From: Archangium lipolyticum
GTDB lineage: Bacteria > Myxococcota > Myxococcia > Myxococcales > Myxococcaceae
Direction of reading: 5' to 3'
Length of the DNA stretch: 64,000 bases
Assembly (NCBI RefSeq): GCF_024623785.1
Contig: NZ_JANKBZ010000010.1
Span: 1 to 64,000, forward strand
Both the position numbers and the translations under genes were made by a program. Within the stretch, counting starts at the first letter, position 1, and each line of letters begins with the position of its first letter. Under the pieces are notes generated by a model. The model had not been told where the DNA came from. It saw nothing but the letters and a program-made list of their open reading frames with translations, and searched no databases. Below, in pieces: positions 60,388 to 64,000 of the stretch.

Positions 60388-61149
60388 ATGACGGAGATGC
60401 CTTATCGGACGGCGCTGGTGACGGGCGCCTCCAGCGGTCTGGGCCGGGGTCTGGCGTTGTGGTTCGGCAAGCGCGGCGTGAAGGTGTTCGCCGCCGCGCG
60501 GCGCCTCGACAACCTCGAGGCCCTGGCCCGGGAAGCCCGGGTGTCCGGCGCCGACATCGAGCCCGTGGCGCTGGATGTCTCCGAGGCGGAGGCCACGCTC
60601 GAGCGCGTCCGTGAGCTGGACGACGCCTGCGGCGGGTTGGATCTGGTGGTGGCCAACGCGGGCGTGGGGGGACAGACCGACGCCCGGAACTTCCCCTGGG
60701 AGCACGCGAAGCGGATCATCGACGTGAACGTCACCGGGGCCGTGGCCACGTTGTCCGCGGTGCTGCCGCGGATGGTGGAGCGCAACCGCGGACACCTGGT
60801 GGGCGTCTCCAGCCTGGCGAGCTGCCGGGGCCTGCCCCAGAACGCGGCCTATTCGGCCTCCAAGGCCTTCCTCAATACCTTCCTGGAGAGCCTGCGGGTG
60901 GATCTCCAGGGCACCCGGGTGCGCGTCACCTGCATCAAGCCCGGCTTCGTGAAGACGGAGATGACGGCGGGCATCCGGCACTTCATGCCCTTCCTCCTGG
61001 AGTCGGAGCCGGCCGTGGAGTTGATGGGGCGGGCCATCTCGCGCGGAGCCGCCGAGTATGGCTTTCCCTGGCCCATGGACCGTGCCGTCGGCCTGGCGAA
61101 GCTGGTGCCCAACTTCCTCTTCGACGCCGTCGCGAGCCGGGTGCTCTGA
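60388..61149 (+). CDS. Short-chain dehydrogenase/reductase
   Basis: A 253-residue Rossmann-fold oxidoreductase. The cofactor loop is TGASSGLG near residue 13; VANAGVG is at about 90, and the catalytic Ser and Tyr-xxx-Lys are in GVSSLASC and YSASK. The family commonly reduces or oxidises hydroxyl or keto groups on lipids or secondary metabolites; the substrate is not predictable. ATG 60388 has GGAGG six bases upstream, favoured over GTG 60382. The gene stands alone, convergent with the UPF0303 gene (8 bases between the stops at 61149 and 61158). Confidence 0.88.
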   Translation: MTEMPYRTALVTGASSGLGRGLALWFGKRGVKVFAAARRLDNLEALAREARVSGADIEPVALDVSEAEATLERVRELDDACGGLDLVVANAGVGGQTDARNFPWEHAKRIIDVNVTGAVATLSAVLPRMVERNRGHLVGVSSLASCRGLPQNAAYSASKAFLNTFLESLRVDLQGTRVRVTCIKPGFVKTEMTAGIRHFMPFLLESEPAVELMGRAISRGAAEYGFPWPMDRAVGLAKLVPNFLFDAVASRVL

Positions 61150-61157
61150 GGCGGGCG

Positions 61158-61637
61158 CTACGTGTCCCGGCGGGGCTGGCCCGCCAACCACTCGCGGAGC
61201 ACGCCCACCACCAACGCGTGGTCCTCCTCCTGCGGCAGCCCCGACACGGTGATGCTGCCGATGCAGCCCGTCCCCCGCAGCAGCAGGGGGAAGCTGCCCC
61301 CGTGGTCCGCGTATTCAGCGGGGTCCAGATGGGGTTTGCCGGCCAGGCTCGTTCCCTTGCTGGCGTAGTAACGGCCCATGTAATACGAGCTGTGCCAGAA
61401 GCGGGTCACCATGTTCCGCTTGCGCCGCACCCAGTCGTGGTTGTCGGGGCGGCTGCCGGGGAGCGCGCATTGCAGCACGCAGAGCCCGGCGAGCGTCACG
61501 TCCACCACCACGGGAAGGCGCTCGCGCCGCGCGCGCTCGAGCAGCCGCAGTCCCAGGGCGAGCGCGTCCTCGTGGCCCAGGTGGTCGAACTGCAACGCCT
61601 CCTCCTCTTCCAACAACTGCTCCAGCAGTCCAGTCAT
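61158..61637 (-). CDS. UPF0303-family (HbpS/YBR137W-like) protein
   Basis: A 159-residue soluble protein of the UPF0303 family, related to the HbpS/GlcG-like haem-binding fold. Markers are NMVTRFWHSSYYMGRYYASKG, HLDPAEYADHGGSFPLLL and GCIGSITVSGLPQEEDHALV. The family has been linked to haem binding or degradation and to protein quality control, but its role is unproven. ATG 61637 is four bases after the hybrid kinase stop on the same strand, so the two genes are co-transcribed, kinase first. This pairing suggests a signalling output or sensor role (inference). Confidence 0.72.
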   Translation of the reverse strand: MTGLLEQLLEEEEALQFDHLGHEDALALGLRLLERARRERLPVVVDVTLAGLCVLQCALPGSRPDNHDWVRRKRNMVTRFWHSSYYMGRYYASKGTSLAGKPHLDPAEYADHGGSFPLLLRGTGCIGSITVSGLPQEEDHALVVGVLREWLAGQPRRDT

Positions 61638-61641
61638 GTCC

Positions 61642-63591
61642 CTACTCCTTCCGCGCTTCCTCCAACGCCCTGATCATCGCATCCAGCTCGCCGTGGATGG
61701 TGTGAAGGGTGGCATGGATGCTGTCCGGCGCGCGCTCCTTCTCCGCGAGGAGCTTCTTGCCCTGTTGCAGGGCCGCCTTCAACGCATGGGCCTGCATCAG
61801 CTCCAGGGTCACCTTGATTTTATGGGCATGGAAGGCGAACTTCTCCAGGTTGCCCGTCTCGAGCGCCTCCTGGAACTCGCGCTTGTAGACCTTGTAGCTC
61901 TCGAGGGTGATGGTGCTCAGCTCCACCAGGGCCTGACGGTCGCCCGCGGTCAACCGCCTGAACTTCTCGAGGCTGAAACCCGGCGGGGGACGCACCGGGT
62001 CCACGGCTTGTTCCTGCTGCTCCTCATCGGAGCGGCTGGCCGCGGTGGTTGACGAGGGCCGGAAGCCGTACAAGGTGATTTTCGTGAAGAGCTCCTCCGG
62101 CTTGAAGGGCTTCCCGATGAAGTCGGTGAAGCCCGCGGACGCGAGCCGGTCTCCCAGGCTGATCCTGGCGGAAGCGGAGAGCGCGAGGATGGGCAGCCGC
62201 TTGAGCCGCTCGGAGGGAAGACTCCGGATGAGCCGGGTGGCTTCGAAGCCATCCAACCCGGGCATCTGCAGGTCCATCAGCACCAGGTCGTAATCGCGCC
62301 CGGTGATCTTCTCCAGGGCTTGCCGGCCATCTCCCACCACGTCGAATTCGATGCCCCACTTCCGGAGGAAGCGCGAGAGGACGAACACGTTCACTTCATT
62401 GTCTTCCGCCACCAGGATCCTGCGGCCCTGGAGCGACCGTTCGTCCGGAGGGGTCTCCGCCGTGAGCCTCGCTTCCCCTGGTTCCTCTCCAATCATCAGA
62501 CGCAAGCGGAAGGAGAAGGACGAGCCCCTTCCCGGTGTGCTCTCCACGACCATCCGGGTGCCATACAGCTCCAGCAGCTTCTGGCTGATGGTGAGCCCCA
62601 GGCCGGTGCCCCCGTATTTCAGATTGATGTCGTAGCTGGCCTGTGTGAATTCCTCGAAGATGTGGGGCAGGCGCTCGCGCGCGATGCCGATGCCCGTGTC
62701 GGTGACCCGGAACTCGAGGGCGGCGGAGTCGGGGAACAGCTCGCCCAGCCGCAGCTCCACCGTGACGGCTCCCTTCTCCGTGAACTTGATGGCGTTGCTC
62801 ACCAGGTTGGTGAGGATCTGCCCGAGCTTGAGTGGATCTCCGACGACGTAGGCCGGCACCTGCTCGTCGATCTCCACCCGGAGGGGCAGGTTCTTCTCCT
62901 CGGCCTTGAGCCCGAGGCCGTAGACGGTGTCGTAGAGCAGCTGGCGGACATCGAAGCTCCGCTCCTCCAGCGTCACCTTGCCCGCGTCCATCTTGTTGAA
63001 GTCCAGGACGTTGTTGATCAGGTTCAGCAGGCTCGCGGAAGAGAAGCCCAGGATGCGGACATACTCTTCCTGTTGGGGCGAGAGTTGGGTGTCCCCCAGG
63101 AGGTTCGAGATCCCCATGATGGCGTTCAGGGGAGTGCGGATCTCGTGGCTGATCATGGACACGAAATCCGTCTTGGTCTTGATGGCCTCCTCGGCCTTCC
63201 GGCGGGCCAGCAGCAACTCCCGCTCGTACTTCTTGCGGTCGACGAGATGGAAGAGGGCGGTCCGGTTCAAGAGGGGTCTGCCGTCCGCGTCCTTCTTCTG
63301 GATGGAATTGAGCAGGAACGACAGGGAATGGCCGTCCCTGTGTTTCAGCTCGAGGTTGATTTCATTGACGAAACCCTGCATCCGCAGCAGGGGGGCGTAA
63401 TACGTCTCGTAGAAGATCTTGCACCCGACGGTCAGCAGATCCTGGAACCGTTTGCCGGAGAGGAGCTCCTCGCGCGAGTAGCCCGTCCAGGTCAGGAATG
63501 TCTGGTTGAACCTGATGAAGGTTCCATCTGGACGCGTGGAGACATGACCACAAGGCGCGCTCTCATAAAGCTCCTCGGCGCTCTCCTCCAT
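61642..63591 (-). CDS. PAS-hybrid histidine kinase with receiver and HPt domains
   Basis: A 649-residue cytoplasmic hybrid kinase. Residues about 1-118 are a PAS domain (SAPCGHVSTRPDGTFIRFNQ, TFLTWTGYSREELL) of the sort that partners RsbQ-like hydrolases. The DHp motif SHEIRTPLNA has phospho-His149, and the ATPase boxes are NLVSNAIKF, DTGIGI and GTGLGL. The receiver has Asp440 in LMDLQMPG and Lys494 in GKPF. The C-terminus is an HPt domain with His590 (AHKIK). Phosphate flows His149-Asp440-His590. ATG 63591 has GAGGG five bases upstream. The gene is preceded by a collapsed hydrolase gene and followed by the UPF0303 gene. Confidence 0.9.
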   Translation of the reverse strand: MEESAEELYESAPCGHVSTRPDGTFIRFNQTFLTWTGYSREELLSGKRFQDLLTVGCKIFYETYYAPLLRMQGFVNEINLELKHRDGHSLSFLLNSIQKKDADGRPLLNRTALFHLVDRKKYERELLLARRKAEEAIKTKTDFVSMISHEIRTPLNAIMGISNLLGDTQLSPQQEEYVRILGFSSASLLNLINNVLDFNKMDAGKVTLEERSFDVRQLLYDTVYGLGLKAEEKNLPLRVEIDEQVPAYVVGDPLKLGQILTNLVSNAIKFTEKGAVTVELRLGELFPDSAALEFRVTDTGIGIARERLPHIFEEFTQASYDINLKYGGTGLGLTISQKLLELYGTRMVVESTPGRGSSFSFRLRLMIGEEPGEARLTAETPPDERSLQGRRILVAEDNEVNVFVLSRFLRKWGIEFDVVGDGRQALEKITGRDYDLVLMDLQMPGLDGFEATRLIRSLPSERLKRLPILALSASARISLGDRLASAGFTDFIGKPFKPEELFTKITLYGFRPSSTTAASRSDEEQQEQAVDPVRPPPGFSLEKFRRLTAGDRQALVELSTITLESYKVYKREFQEALETGNLEKFAFHAHKIKVTLELMQAHALKAALQQGKKLLAEKERAPDSIHATLHTIHGELDAMIRALEEARKE

Positions 63592-63598
63592 CAGGCCC

Positions 63599-63716
63599 TC
63601 ACAGGAAGGCCCGCATGGCGGAGATGGTGCTGATCGCAGCCGTAACCATGGGCGAAGATCAGCGCCTTCCTACCTTTTCCGAGGAGCTTGACGTTGTTCT
63701 TCTCGAGGGCGCTCAT
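63599..63716 (-). pseudogene. Remnant of an RsbQ-like alpha/beta-hydrolase gene (internal deletion)
   Basis: On the minus strand, ATG 63716 opens 29 codons, ending NVKLLGKGRKALIFAHGYGCDQ, the start and oxyanion-loop region of RsbQ-type hydrolases (HGxGxDQ). In the next frame, about ten codons reading TISAMRAFL then TGA (63601-63599) look like the usual C-terminus of such an enzyme. So an internal stretch of about 230 codons is missing, with the joint near 63630 out of frame. As it stands, the first frame ends at TGA 63593-63591, overlapping the kinase ATG. This is either a genuine deletion or, less likely, a sequence artefact. Confidence 0.6.
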
Positions 63717-63979
63717 GTATCCGAGGGTCTAGTTCCCAGGTACCATTGCGTGGCTGGGAAAACTCTTGGAGAATACCCGGTTCGCGGTGGCGGCTGATGC
63801 GGGTGCCGCGCGCGAGTGGGGGCATTGTCCCAAACTGGGCTTTCATCGCCTGGGTCGAAGTCCTCCACGCCCGTTTCCGGGGTGGGGGAGGGGGCGGCCT
63901 CCTGTCCCTTGTGCCCCCCGGTGGGCACATCGGCGTTGCGCGGCGCCCCCCTCGGAGCGTAGGGAGTCGCATCTCCCAT
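63713..63979 (-). other. Doubtful small ORF upstream of the hydrolase remnant
   Basis: An 88-codon frame (MGDATPYAPRGAPRNADVPT...) ends with a TGA overlapping the remnant's ATG (ATGA). Its first half has coding-like GC3, but the second half does not, and no Shine-Dalgarno precedes the ATG. It could be a real small gene, or the leader of the kinase transcript. The rest of the 63717-64000 segment shows nothing else recognisable. Confidence 0.2.
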
Positions 63980-64000
63980 GTCCGCGACCGCTCAGCTGCT

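Noticed and set aside
1-64000. tRNA, rRNA, CRISPR arrays, insertion sequences or prophage genes
   Set aside because: None was recognised on reading; there is no repeat-spacer pattern, transposase or integrase-like ORF. A covariance-model search would be needed to exclude small RNAs.

Overview
The window is high-GC DNA with strongly GC-biased third codon positions, many lipoproteins with Asp/Ala/Gly-rich linkers, a Ser/Thr kinase fused to a TPR-like region and a MYXO-CTERM-like anchor. Together these point to a myxobacterium, probably of the Cystobacter/Archangium/Myxococcus group (inference). No rRNA, tRNA, CRISPR array, insertion sequence or prophage was recognised, and the left-edge gene is cut by the window boundary.

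Layout. 1-3 kb: end of an unidentified gene, an Imm52-type immunity protein, a zinc-ribbon protein, a PhyH dioxygenase and a TPR protein. 3-10 kb: tRNA-dihydrouridine synthase, two alpha/beta-hydrolase lipoproteins, then a minus-strand run of fatty-acid desaturase, RsmE, Xaa-Pro aminopeptidase and PAF-acetylhydrolase-like lipoprotein. 10-18 kb: two paralogous di-heme cytochrome c peroxidase/MauG-like proteins on opposite strands, a TRL-type lipoprotein, an acyltransferase, small membrane proteins, a gene remnant and an L,D-transpeptidase lipoprotein. 18-27 kb: an eight-gene respiratory operon made of a di-heme cytochrome c, a NarI-like b-type cytochrome and the complete Alternative Complex III (ActA-F), ended by a terminator. 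27-30 kb: kinase. 30-46 kb: six exported proteins, including an FG-GAP/kelch lipoprotein, a 2095-residue subtilase, a MopE-like lipoprotein with one c-type haem site, and a di-haem oxidoreductase. 46-56.5 kb: cbb3 oxidase locus (SafE-like, ccoI, ccoS, fused ccoNO, ccoQ, one-haem ccoP, ccoG) followed by hemN, a hemerythrin and a lone receiver domain. 56.5-64 kb: VWA lipoprotein, SDR oxidoreductase, UPF0303 protein, PAS hybrid histidine kinase and, just upstream of the kinase, the collapsed remnant of an RsbQ-like hydrolase gene.

How the genes work together. ACIII oxidises quinol and passes electrons to cytochrome c, while cbb3 oxidase reduces oxygen at low concentration. Both modules sit within 35 kb, with oxygen-independent haem synthesis (HemN), an O2-binding hemerythrin and periplasmic peroxidase-like haem proteins, so much of the window concerns respiration under changing oxygen.

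The most interesting observations are: (1) the NarI-like subunit ahead of ACIII keeps the two histidines that ligate the distal haem of NarI but has lost both ligands of the proximal haem; (2) both ends of a deleted RsbQ-type hydrolase gene survive beside its usual PAS-kinase partner; (3) a MopE-like protein faces a MauG-like/di-haem oxidoreductase; (4) the subtilase appears to carry both a lipobox and a MYXO-CTERM-like tail.
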